Shown: positions 8,633 to 16,618 of the stretch, piece after piece | How the letters are laid out: each line of letters opens with the position of its first letter | How positions within the stretch are numbered: the first letter of the stretch is position 1 | Assembly: GCF_000967915.1 (NCBI RefSeq) | Contig: NC_022549.1 | Location: forward strand, 1,476,366 to 1,540,365 | From: Paracholeplasma brassicae | GTDB taxonomy: Bacteria > Bacillota_I > Bacilli_A > Acholeplasmatales > UBA5453 | DNA: 64,000 nucleotides | Reading direction: 5' to 3' | Notes under the pieces: generated by a model | Seen by the model: the letters and a program-made list of their open reading frames with translations, nothing else | Databases searched by the model: none | What the model was told of the DNA's origin: nothing | Program-made: the position numbers and the translations under genes

Positions 8633-9232
8633 ATGAGTAGATACACAGGACCATCATGGAAAATTTCACGCCGTTTAGGATATTCAATTTCTGAAACTGG
8701 CAAAGAATTACAACGTCGTCCTTATGCACCTGGTCAACACGGTCAACGTCGCAGCAAATTAAGCGACTATGGTACTCAGTTACAAGAAAAACAAAAAGTA
8801 AGATTTACTTACGGTGTTTCTGAAAAACAATTCCATAAGACTTTCGTTGAATCAAAGAAACTTAAGGGTGTACACGGTGAAAACTTCTTGAGATTATTAG
8901 AATCAAGATTAGACAACATCGTTTACCGTTTAGGATTCGCTAATAGTAGAGCACAAGCTAGACAATTAGTTAACCATGGTCATATCTTAGTAGACGGTAA
9001 AAAAGTGGATATTCCATCATACCGCTTAGTTCCTGGTCAAAAGGTCACTTTACGTGACGGATCTAAATCATTAGTTGTTGTACAAAACGCACTTCAAGCA
9101 ATGGTTATCCGTAAAGAGTTCGTATCCTACGATGAATCAACAATGGTTGGTACATTTGTAAGATATCCTGAAAGAAACGAAATCTTACCAGAGATCAAAG
9201 AACAATTAATCGTTGAATTTTACAACAGATAA
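8633..9232 (+). CDS. rpsD: 30S ribosomal protein S4
   Basis: The 199-residue protein has the S4 N-terminal domain ([30 protein letters not shown]) and the S4 RNA-binding domain ([30 protein letters not shown]). It nucleates 30S assembly and, in Firmicutes, represses its own mRNA. It is monocistronic with its own promoter, leader and terminator. Confidence 0.98.
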   Translation: MSRYTGPSWKISRRLGYSISETGKELQRRPYAPGQHGQRRSKLSDYGTQLQEKQKVRFTYGVSEKQFHKTFVESKKLKGVHGENFLRLLESRLDNIVYRLGFANSRAQARQLVNHGHILVDGKKVDIPSYRLVPGQKVTLRDGSKSLVVVQNALQAMVIRKEFVSYDESTMVGTFVRYPERNEILPEIKEQLIVEFYNR

Positions 9233-9235
9233 TTT

Positions 9236-9271
9236 AAAAGTCCAAGCAGACAACTGCTCGGACTTTTTTTT
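9236..9271 (+). terminator. Intrinsic terminator of rpsD
   Basis: AAAGTCCAAGCAG, ACAA and CTGCTCGGACTTT form a hairpin followed by eight Ts. Confidence 0.92.
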
Positions 9272-10179
9272 ATCCAAATAAATAATCGTTTTTCCCTTTA
9301 CTCTTGACTTCATAAAGTAGTTCATCTGCTTTTCTAACCGGATCTAATTGATCAACGTACTTAGATATACCGATTGAAACACTAATTTTACTTTGAATCC
9401 CCTTGAACTTGATTTCTTTCGTTCGATTGATGATGGTTTGCGCCATTTGTTTTACATCTTGTTCCGGCAAAAACAACAATCCAACAAATTCATCACCACC
9501 AATGCGGTAGAAATGATTGAGTTCACACTCTTGGCTTTTTAGTACTTGACCAAATGCTTTTAGAAAATCATTTCCAACCAAATGCCCATATCGGTCATTT
9601 ATTTCTTTAAAGTCATCTAAATCCAAATACATGACATGGAAATTTTCATTTTGATAACGAAGCCCATAATGATAGTCAAATGTGTATTGATTAAATAAAC
9701 CCGTTAGTGAATCTTTATGCGTTCGCTCATAATTTAGTTCTTCTTTATTCATTAATTCAGTTAAATTATAAACAAAGACACTAAACAAATCCGTTTTATT
9801 TCGAATTGGATAAATAACAAAACGTAACCAAAAACGTCCAAATGAACTGATGATTGGAAACGTCACATCCGATGTTCCTGCAAAACGAAACAACTCACTA
9901 TCGATGTATCTTTTGTACTTCTTTTTTTGAGCTGATTTGCGCGTATTTATTGTCATAGTCAATCAGTAGATAAAAATCATCAAACTTCATTGTTTTTTTA
10001 TCATCACTTAAGCCCAATGTCGACAAACTTCCGCTTAATAAATGAAATAACACATCTGTTTTGTTGGTTGCATCCATCAATAAAATCGCTCGATCTTCTC
10101 TATCTAGTAAGATATCTTTAACCACATCAACGTCGTATTTATCTTTAATGTATTGTTCACTTGTTACAAAGTAATTCAT
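9270..10179 (-). pseudogene. GGDEF diguanylate-cyclase-like gene, split by a frameshift
   Basis: Two overlapping frames make one protein of about 300 residues. The first (9898-10179) gives a PAS-like N-terminal half and the second (9270-9962) the rest of that domain plus GGDEF. The GGDEF part has DSLTGLFNQYTFDYHYG, YLDLDDFKEINDRYGH and the intact catalytic motif RIGGDEFVGLL. The inhibitory RxxD site is CELN, so feedback control by c-di-GMP looks lost. The frames join at a run of seven As (9922-9928, T on the plus strand): losing one A restores the reading frame. It may be a sequencing error, a recent mutation or a phase-variable switch. No separate ribosome site is obvious for the second frame. 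Confidence 0.75.
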
Positions 10180-10470
10180 TCGATCACATCCTCATTAAGT
10201 TAACCGGTTCCATACTTAAATTATAACATCTTTTTATCATTTTACAAGAAATAAGATATGAGGCTAAAAAAGCAGCTAGTTCACGCTCATATGGACCAGG
10301 TGCCTTGTTATACAAAGCATATTTAACAACACAATCAAGAAATCCCCTTGCTCTACAGGTAGCGGGAGGAATTGATTCTTTTTATTTTTGAGATTGATTA
10401 TTATATATAAAATATGATATAATATAAATATATTATACACTTGGTATGTAATATGAAAGAAGGCCTTATT

Positions 10471-10887
10471 ATGATAAAATTAGACACCAACGCACATTCA
10501 GTCTTTATGTTATGGTATCACTTGATTTTAGTCACCAAATATAGACGTCGAGTCTTCAATGATGAAGTCTCTAATCGCGCTAAAGATATTTTTGAAAATA
10601 TCGCTTCTAACTATCATATTACACTTATTGAGTGGAATCACGATTCTGATCATGTTCATATTCTATTTAGAAGTCATCCTAAAACAGAATTATCCAAATT
10701 CATCAATGCTTACAAATCCGCTTCATCTCGATTAATCAAACAAGAGTTTGAATCTGTACGTAACAAGTTATGGCAGTCTTACTTTTGGAGTCAAAGTTTT
10801 TGTTTGTTAACTTCGGGTGGTGCACCGATTGAAGTAATCAAACAGTATATCGAAAGTCAGGGTGAAAAAGATGAACAAAGCCTTTAA
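10471..10887 (+). CDS. tnpA: IS200-type Y1 (HUH) transposase TnpA
   Basis: The 138-residue protein carries the HUH metal site in WNHDSDHVHILF and the catalytic Tyr in IKQYIESQGEKDEQS. It starts at MIKLDTN, matching copy 2 (MLKLDTN); ten further codons upstream are unlikely to be translated. It cleaves and rejoins single-stranded transposon ends. It overlaps tnpB by 26 bp. It appears intact and is about 90% identical to copy 2 by eye. Confidence 0.93.
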   Translation: MIKLDTNAHSVFMLWYHLILVTKYRRRVFNDEVSNRAKDIFENIASNYHITLIEWNHDSDHVHILFRSHPKTELSKFINAYKSASSRLIKQEFESVRNKLWQSYFWSQSFCLLTSGGAPIEVIKQYIESQGEKDEQSL

Positions 10888-11971
10888 GTTTCGTATCTAT
10901 CCCAATGAATCTCAAAAGACTTTGATTCATATGACCTTAGGCCATAATCGCTTTTTATGGAATAAGATGTTAGAAGATAAACAGAGACATTATGAACTCA
11001 CTAAAAATAGCCTTCATCTTACACCAGCTCAGTATAAGAATGACTATCCCTTTTTAAAAGATGTCGATTCGTTATCTTTAGCTAATACACAACTCAATCA
11101 AGAAAAAGCCTTTAAACAGTTCTTCAATCATAAACAAGAACGACCAAAGTTTCGTTCTAAGAAACAAGACTATGGGTATACAACCAATCTAGTGAATCAT
11201 AATATCGTTCTATTAAAAGGCTATATCAAGTTACCTAAACTGGGTGAAGTGAAGATCAAACAACACAGAACCATACCGAGTGAGATGATTCTCAAAAGCG
11301 TAACTGTATCAAAGAGTAGTACAGGTAAGTATTATGTCTCTATTCTATATGAATACCAAAAAGAGATTCAGAAACAAGTAGTCAAAGATGCCATAGGACT
11401 AGATTTCTCAATGACTCATTTTTATGTCGATAGTGAAGGATTCAAGATGGACTATCCTAAAGACATACAAACAGACTTTAACAAACTTAGAGTCCTTCAA
11501 AGAAGTTTATCTAGAAGAGTCAAAGGGGCTAGTAACTATGATAAGAAGGCATTAGAAATCGCCTTGTTATATGAAAGAATCAAACATAAAAGAGATGACT
11601 TCCTACATAAACTATCTAACGCGATAGCCAAGCGTTATGAATTAGTGAGTGTCGAGGGTTTGAATCTCATAGAGATGTCTAAAACAAATCCATATTACGC
11701 CAAACAGATATCTAGATTTGGTTGGACTAGATTTGTATCCTTCTTAAAGTACAAGTTAGAAACACAGGGTAAAAGCCTGATGATGATGGATCAGTGGTAT
11801 CCATCATCTAAGAGATGTAGTTGTTGTGGGGACATCAAAACAGATTTGAAGTTATCTGAGAGAGTCTATGATTGTCCAAATTGTGAGTTACATCTTGATA
11901 GAGATCATAACGCAGCGATCAATATCAACAAAGAAGGGTTTAGAAAGTATAAGTTAGCTTTTCAGCTATAA
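10862..11971 (+). CDS. tnpB: TnpB RNA-guided nuclease of the IS605 element
   Basis: The protein is 369 residues from GTG at 10862, or 366 from ATG at 10871. The RuvC-like site is complete: D181 (IGLDFSM), E265 (VSVEGLNL) and D348 (LDRDHNAAINI). A zinc ribbon holds C319/C322 and C338/C341 (RCSCCGD, YDCPNC). The N-terminus is the OrfB helix-turn-helix type (KAFKFRIYPNESQK). TnpB uses a right-end omega RNA to cut DNA next to a short flanking motif and so retain the element. All catalytic residues are kept, so it is probably active. Confidence 0.93.
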   Translation: MKKMNKAFKFRIYPNESQKTLIHMTLGHNRFLWNKMLEDKQRHYELTKNSLHLTPAQYKNDYPFLKDVDSLSLANTQLNQEKAFKQFFNHKQERPKFRSKKQDYGYTTNLVNHNIVLLKGYIKLPKLGEVKIKQHRTIPSEMILKSVTVSKSSTGKYYVSILYEYQKEIQKQVVKDAIGLDFSMTHFYVDSEGFKMDYPKDIQTDFNKLRVLQRSLSRRVKGASNYDKKALEIALLYERIKHKRDDFLHKLSNAIAKRYELVSVEGLNLIEMSKTNPYYAKQISRFGWTRFVSFLKYKLETQGKSLMMMDQWYPSSKRCSCCGDIKTDLKLSERVYDCPNCELHLDRDHNAAININKEGFRKYKLAFQL

Positions 11972-12078
11972 ATGAATAAGAACCGTAGGGACTACGGGGA
12001 TAGCCTATTGAGTCACTGGCGGGTACGCTGGTTTGGATAGGAAGCCCCCACTTCTATTAAGTGGTGGGTAGTTCACTT
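11850..12078 (+). ncRNA. Predicted omega RNA (reRNA) of IS605 copy 1
   Basis: The 3' end of tnpB plus the right-end noncoding segment (from 11972) is where omega RNAs lie in studied IS605 elements. The segment 11980-12078 is conserved with copy 2 though noncoding. It folds as CCGTAG-GGA-CTACGG, a long arm closed by CCTAT/ATAGG, and a CCCCCACTT/AAGTGGTGGG hairpin at the very end. The guide would be the flanking bases from 12079 on. The 5' boundary is a guess. Confidence 0.65.
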
Positions 12079-12086
12079 GATGACCA

Positions 12087-12881
12087 CTAGGCGTAGACCA
12101 TTAAAGTAACCAAAGAAGCAAAAAGTGCACTTAGAAAATTAACCATGTCATTGGTTATGAAAACAAACCCAGAAATCAGTACTGCTTTTTCACCTTTTAA
12201 ATACTTTGATTCAGAAAAAATACCACTACGCTCACCTTTATACTTCGCTTGAAGAAGTATACCCAAATACGAATCCAATAAACAACCAATAAATCCACCA
12301 ATGATGATCATCCATACGTATAAGAGCGTCGTTGATAGTGGGTCATTTCGATGAATTATTAGAAGGACGAATGCAGTCAATCCAATCCAAAGTGCCCCAA
12401 TTAATGACGACGTTGTTCCTAGTAAACTAACGCCACCCGATTCCCCTCGCTTAATTTCTTTAAACGTCAATATGGAAACCGTCTTTCCTTTTGAAAAAAC
12501 TCCGATTTCGCTTGCCCATGTGTCGGCGTTACTTGAAGCGATTGAAACGATGCCTGCAATTAGCAATAATGGATTGTTAGATACGTAGTATAAGATAGCA
12601 AAGACTGAGGCAATTGAAGCATTTGAAATAACTTGGATATAATTTCTGCCCTCTTTCTCACTCTTATAACCCATCTTTTGATCGTGAATTTTTGTAAGTA
12701 TCGACGAAGAAACAAAAAACGATATTAAAGACCCCCACATCACATAACTACCGAATCCATAGATGATGGTACCAAAAAACACTGCAGCAAAAAAACCACT
12801 AAAATTAAGTGATTGTTTTTTGTAGGCCATATATGCCACAATAAAACTTAATAAAAATCCAATCAGTAGTTCTTTTGTCAT
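12087..12881 (-). CDS. DUF92 membrane protein, VTE6-like prenyl-phosphate kinase homologue
   Basis: The 264-residue protein has about seven membrane segments and the DUF92 signature SNADTWASEIGVFSKGK with KRGESGGVSLLGT. In plants and cyanobacteria, DUF92 proteins (VTE6) convert phytyl phosphate to phytyl diphosphate. It is the last gene of the operon crtN-crtM-(VTE5-like)-this gene, with a ribosome site GGGGA in the 9-bp gap. Together with the upstream prenol-kinase homologue it could turn a prenol into the diphosphate used for carotenoid synthesis. The family call is firm; the substrate is inferred. Confidence 0.82.
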   Translation of the reverse strand: MTKELLIGFLLSFIVAYMAYKKQSLNFSGFFAAVFFGTIIYGFGSYVMWGSLISFFVSSSILTKIHDQKMGYKSEKEGRNYIQVISNASIASVFAILYYVSNNPLLLIAGIVSIASSNADTWASEIGVFSKGKTVSILTFKEIKRGESGGVSLLGTTSSLIGALWIGLTAFVLLIIHRNDPLSTTLLYVWMIIIGGFIGCLLDSYLGILLQAKYKGERSGIFSESKYLKGEKAVLISGFVFITNDMVNFLSALFASLVTLMVYA

Positions 12882-12890
12882 AAATTCCCC

Positions 12891-13550
12891 TTAAATACCT
12901 AATAGTAATAAGTAATAAACCAATGAATTTGATAAGGGCACCGTCAAGTTGTCTAGCCCTTTAGGTGTGTATAGTTCAATCACAGTTGCTAAAATTGCAA
13001 TGAGCGGCGCTAAATAAAATGCCGAATTACCTTGATAGATGAATAATATGATCAGCGACACGACAAGTGAAGCAACAAACATCGCAAGACTTCCTTCAAG
13101 TGATTTGTTAAACTTCAGCTTGTGTTTGCCGTATTTTTGACCAATCACAGCAGCAAAACCATCCCCATAACCAAGGATTAAAATACCAATCGCTCCAATT
13201 TCTGGCTGTTTAAGTAAGCCAAAACTCACAATAACCAAAATCAATAATGAAATCGGAAAATATACGGTACCTAAATTACCATTTCCACTGCGTTCCATCG
13301 ATTTAATCAAGTTCATTTTGTAACTCGCATAATTTAAAATAATAAATGTAATTGGTGGTACAATCGCAAACCATACGTTATCAAAAAATAACATTGCCAA
13401 AATCCACCAATTTGAAACACCGATGTGAATGAATTTTCTTGCCCCTTCATCTTTTAAAATCCCTTTTTTTTGTAGCACCGTTGATACCCCAATGATGACA
13501 AAAACAAGCACATAAGAAAGAATAATACCTAACCAATTATTCGCGTACAT
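12891..13550 (-). CDS. Phytol/dolichol kinase-like membrane protein (VTE5-like)
   Basis: The 219-residue protein has about seven membrane segments and the CTP-dependent polyprenol kinase motifs GARKFIHIG, SGNGNLGTVYFPIS, LGYGDGFAAVIGQKYGK and NKSLEGSLAMF. Relatives include plant phytol kinase VTE5 and yeast dolichol kinase Sec59. The start overlaps crtM by 14 bp and is preceded by an AGGGAGA-like site inside that gene, so translation is coupled. It is inferred to make a prenyl monophosphate for the DUF92 protein. Another lipid alcohol substrate is possible. Confidence 0.83.
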   Translation of the reverse strand: MYANNWLGIILSYVLVFVIIGVSTVLQKKGILKDEGARKFIHIGVSNWWILAMLFFDNVWFAIVPPITFIILNYASYKMNLIKSMERSGNGNLGTVYFPISLLILVIVSFGLLKQPEIGAIGILILGYGDGFAAVIGQKYGKHKLKFNKSLEGSLAMFVASLVVSLIILFIYQGNSAFYLAPLIAILATVIELYTPKGLDNLTVPLSNSLVYYLLLLGI

Positions 13551-14484
13551 TTTCCTTTTCTCCCTTTATAGATTGTAAAAACTGTTCGATTTTTTCTCTT
13601 TTTTCTTGATTATTCAATACTATTCTACACGAATATACGTCATAATTCATTAAAATTGCTTTGTCCAAAATCCCTCGATATAAAACGATTGCTAGTCCGA
13701 GTGGTTTAGTGATATCTGGCTCAAATCTGTTTAGCTGATCAAGTGCTTGTTGATAGGAGTCATAGGCGATTTTACTAAGCGATTTAAATAGTTCAATAAA
13801 TGGCTCATTGATCACACTGTGATCGATGTCTTTTCTATGATATCCGTAGGCATCTAACATCGTTTTAGGTAAATAGACACGTTTATTCTTGATTTTATCT
13901 TCTTTGATGTCCCTTAAAATGTTGGTTATTTGCATCCCCCTACCTAAGCCTATCGCAAAGTCATTTAGCTCTTTGTAGTTAGTGGGCGAAAGGACTGGCA
14001 ATAACATTTGTCCTACGGTACCTGCAACTAAATCACAGTACGTATAAAGTTCTTCTAAGGTTTCAATGTCTTTAAAATGAATATCATTTATTTGACCTTC
14101 AATCATCCGATAAAACGGCTCATAGTCGTAATCACTTGGATAGAAGCTTCTTGTGTACCTCTTTAGCGCACGAAAAACAAGGGTATTAGCTGTTTTTCTT
14201 TTCTTATAGTCATCTAATTGCTCTTTAAGCCTAATCAGACCTAATTCGTCTTTATATTCATCTGCAAGATCGTCTGCGTAGCGACAAAACGCATAAACGG
14301 CGTAAACCGCGTGTCGCTGTCTTCTAGACTTTAAACTTGAAAACGCCTTATAAAAGGTTAATGAATTGACCTTAATGATGTATTCAATTTTTCTTAGTTC
14401 AATACTCAAATAGAGGATATAGCCCATCACAAGAAAAAAGATAAGTAGGCCAATTATAATTAATACCGGTTCAAGTCCGTTCAT
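13537..14484 (-). CDS. crtM: Squalene/phytoene synthase family protein (CrtM/CrtB-like) with N-terminal membrane helix
   Basis: The 315-residue protein has the two aspartate-rich motifs of head-to-head prenyl synthases: YADDLADEY (about residue 88) and NILRDIKEDKIKNKRVYLP (about residue 205). It condenses two prenyl diphosphates to a C30 or C40 phytoene-type product; which one cannot be read from sequence. Residues 6-28 form a hydrophobic helix ahead of the usual start, which is not normal for this soluble or peripheral family. The ATG overlaps the crtN stop as TAATG. Confidence 0.9.
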   Translation of the reverse strand: MNGLEPVLIIIGLLIFFLVMGYILYLSIELRKIEYIIKVNSLTFYKAFSSLKSRRQRHAVYAVYAFCRYADDLADEYKDELGLIRLKEQLDDYKKRKTANTLVFRALKRYTRSFYPSDYDYEPFYRMIEGQINDIHFKDIETLEELYTYCDLVAGTVGQMLLPVLSPTNYKELNDFAIGLGRGMQITNILRDIKEDKIKNKRVYLPKTMLDAYGYHRKDIDHSVINEPFIELFKSLSKIAYDSYQQALDQLNRFEPDITKPLGLAIVLYRGILDKAILMNYDVYSCRIVLNNQEKREKIEQFLQSIKGEKENVRE

Positions 14485-15971
14485 TATTTTTCACTATCTT
14501 TCTTTATTTCTCGTGTTACGATATCCGCAGATAACATAACAATCGGCACACCCGCTCCAGGGTGATTTGAACTACCGACGAAATACAAATTTTTAACCGT
14601 TTTCGACCGTGCTTGTGGTCTAAAGTAAAGCGATTGTGTGACGACTGGTCGAAGTCCAAACGTAGCCCCAAATTGTAGATTAAATTGTTTCTTAAAATCA
14701 TCTGGTGTGAATACACGCATGACCTCGATGTGATCTTTTATGTCATTAAATTCATCAATTTGACTAATCATATCTAAGACTTCGTTGACGTATTGTTTCT
14801 GAAACGCCTCACTCCATGAAGTCATCCCTTTATGAAGCGATGGCACTGGTACTAAGACATAAATGATTTCTTTTCCTTTTGGTGATAACGTCTCATCTAC
14901 TTGAGTGGGACTGTACATGTAAAAAGAGGGATCCTCTGGAACATTAAACTCAAATAAATCATTGATGTTTTTCTTAAAATCTTTTGCAAAACGAAGGGTG
15001 TGGACGTTAGTTTTATATTTTTTATCTAAACCCAAATAAATAACAAGACTTGATGCTGAATACGACATCTTATGTATCTTTTTGGTTGTATACTTCCCTT
15101 TATCTTTTTCATTTTTAATTAGCTCACTGTTTGCGTATGGAAAATCAGCGTTCGTAAGCACGATATCACTATGATGGTGTTCTTCATTACTTACCACGCC
15201 ATAAGCCAATCTGTCTTTAATTAAAATTTCGCTAACATTCTCATTCAATCTGAGCTTACCGCCCATTTCAAGAAATCGTCGCTTCATTTGATTCGCCATC
15301 TCATACATACCGCCCTTAATATACCAAACACCATAAAGTAGTTCAATCATCGGAATAATGGTATAAATCGATGGTCCTGTAAATGGTGATACACCAATGT
15401 ATAAAGTTTGAAAAGATAATGCTTGTCTCAATTTTTCATCTTTTACAAATGAAGAAATTGAATCATAAGCGCTATTAAGCGTTCTTAGTCTAAGCAAATG
15501 ATATAAGCTTTTTGGATTATAGAATTGAATTGGTTTTGAATAAGACTTCATTAGGAAGTGTTCTTTTGCAATTAAAAACCGCTTGTAGACATCCGAAAGG
15601 TAAGCTAGATACCCCTGGGCATCTTTCGGGTCTATTTTTTCTAATTGACTAACTAGCTGTGTCAAATCGGTAGAGATTCTCAATTTTGTCTGATCTTTGA
15701 AGTGGATATCATACATCGGTGATAATAAACTCATGTCAATGTAATCTTTAGGATCAACTCCTGATAGTTCAAAAATTTCATTGTATATTTCAGGCATCAT
15801 CACAATCGTCGGCCCCACATCAAACTTAAATCCCTTTTCTTCAATTTGATACATACGACCGCCAACTTTTTCGTTTTTCTCAAAAATCTCAACATCAAAT
15901 CCCATTTTTAGTAATCGGATGCCCGATGCAAGTCCACCAACACCTGCACCTATTATGATGATTTTTTTCAT
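14484..15971 (-). CDS. crtN: Phytoene/diapophytoene desaturase (CrtI/CrtN family)
   Basis: The protein of about 495 residues has an N-terminal FAD-binding Rossmann motif (IIIIGAGVGGLASGIRLL) with EIFEKNEKVGGRMYQ. It ends with the family C-terminal motif FVGSSNHPGAGVPIVMLSA. It introduces double bases into phytoene or diapophytoene to give coloured carotenoids. The start is at 15971: GAGGTG lies 8 bp upstream, and the alternative GTG three codons earlier is part of that ribosome site. It is first in the operon; a TATAAT box is at 15997-16002 (minus strand). Confidence 0.93.
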   Translation of the reverse strand: MKKIIIIGAGVGGLASGIRLLKMGFDVEIFEKNEKVGGRMYQIEEKGFKFDVGPTIVMMPEIYNEIFELSGVDPKDYIDMSLLSPMYDIHFKDQTKLRISTDLTQLVSQLEKIDPKDAQGYLAYLSDVYKRFLIAKEHFLMKSYSKPIQFYNPKSLYHLLRLRTLNSAYDSISSFVKDEKLRQALSFQTLYIGVSPFTGPSIYTIIPMIELLYGVWYIKGGMYEMANQMKRRFLEMGGKLRLNENVSEILIKDRLAYGVVSNEEHHHSDIVLTNADFPYANSELIKNEKDKGKYTTKKIHKMSYSASSLVIYLGLDKKYKTNVHTLRFAKDFKKNINDLFEFNVPEDPSFYMYSPTQVDETLSPKGKEIIYVLVPVPSLHKGMTSWSEAFQKQYVNEVLDMISQIDEFNDIKDHIEVMRVFTPDDFKKQFNLQFGATFGLRPVVTQSLYFRPQARSKTVKNLYFVGSSNHPGAGVPIVMLSADIVTREIKKDSEK

Positions 15972-16066
15972 TTGAAACACCTCATTTATTGTTTATATTA
16001 TAACACATTACTCAGATATTCTTATTGTATATTAAAAACCGAAAATCATTTTTTATACGTTCAATT

Positions 16067-16109
16067 TTAGCACTCTATACTTGACAGTGCCAGATAATAG
16101 TGGTAATAT
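16067..16109 (+). promoter_or_regulatory. hsp20 promoter with degenerate CIRCE (HrcA) operator
   Basis: TTGACA (16081-16086) and TAATAT (16104-16109) have a 17-bp spacer. A perfect CIRCE left half TTAGCACTC (16067-16075) is followed after exactly 9 bp by CAGTGCCAG, which matches 6 of 9 bases of the right half GAGTGCTAA. The operator overlaps the -35, so HrcA binding would block transcription. Confidence 0.75.
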
Positions 16110-16160
16110 ATAGATGTACCTCCAATGGTACGCAATAAATTTAATAAGGGGTGGATTTGT

Positions 16161-16574
16161 ATGACTAATTTATTGAAAAGACAAAGAGACATTTTTGATG
16201 GTTTCTTCGATGAATTTAGACTCTCACCATTCTTCAGCAATGAATCAATCATGAGAACCGACATCAAAGAAACAGACACGCATTTCTTGCTAGACATTGA
16301 ATTGCCAGGCTTTGATAAAAAAGATGTCAAAGTCACAATCGATGATGGTTATTTAACCGTTGAGGCTAACAAGAAAGAAGAAAAGGATGAAAAATCCAAG
16401 GATGGAAAAATCATCCGACAAGAACGCTACTATGGTAACTTAAAACGCAGCTATTACGTTGGAAACGTCAGTATCAATGACGTCAAAGGTAAATTTGATC
16501 AAGGCATACTAAGACTTGAGATTCCAAAAGAAATCAAACGAATCGAGCAAAAAAAATACTTAGAACTTGAATAA
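16161..16574 (+). CDS. hsp20: Small heat-shock protein, Hsp20/alpha-crystallin family
   Basis: The 137-residue protein has an alpha-crystallin domain from about residue 35 (TDTHFLLDIELPGFDKKDVKV) with the end motif GILRLEIPK and a C-terminal IEQKKYLELE tail. It is an ATP-independent holdase. The start at 16161 follows AGGGGTGG; the open frame begins 12 codons earlier but lacks a site. It is probably heat regulated through the CIRCE-like element. Confidence 0.95.
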   Translation: MTNLLKRQRDIFDGFFDEFRLSPFFSNESIMRTDIKETDTHFLLDIELPGFDKKDVKVTIDDGYLTVEANKKEEKDEKSKDGKIIRQERYYGNLKRSYYVGNVSINDVKGKFDQGILRLEIPKEIKRIEQKKYLELE

Positions 16575-16580
16575 ACAAAT

Positions 16581-16608
16581 AAAGAGAGGCAATTTTTGCC
16601 TCTCTTTT
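16581..16608 (+). terminator. Bidirectional terminator between hsp20 and tpiA
   Basis: AAAGAGAGGCAA, TTTT and TGCCTCTCTTTT make a perfect hairpin between two convergent genes. Confidence 0.9.
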
Positions 16609-16618
16609 ACGTTATTTT

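Larger units (their letters stand above)
10333..12078 (+). mobile_element. IS200/IS605-type insertion sequence, copy 1 (1,746 bp)
   Basis: The ends were set by comparison with copy 2 at 39740-41485. Similarity begins at AATCAAGAA on the left and ends after GTAGTTCACTT on the right, giving 1,746 bp in both. There are no terminal inverted repeats and no target duplication, as expected for single-strand (HUH) transposition. The left end has a GC-richer hairpin region (10341-10375); the right end has CCGTAG-GGA-CTACGG and CCCCCACTT/AAGTGGTGGG hairpins. It carries tnpA and tnpB and sits 8 bp beyond the stop of the carotenoid operon's last gene. Confidence 0.9.

Noticed and set aside
8515-8703. Minus-strand 62-codon frame across the rpsD leader
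   Set aside because: It overlaps the structured leader and the rpsD start; no family match or ribosome site.
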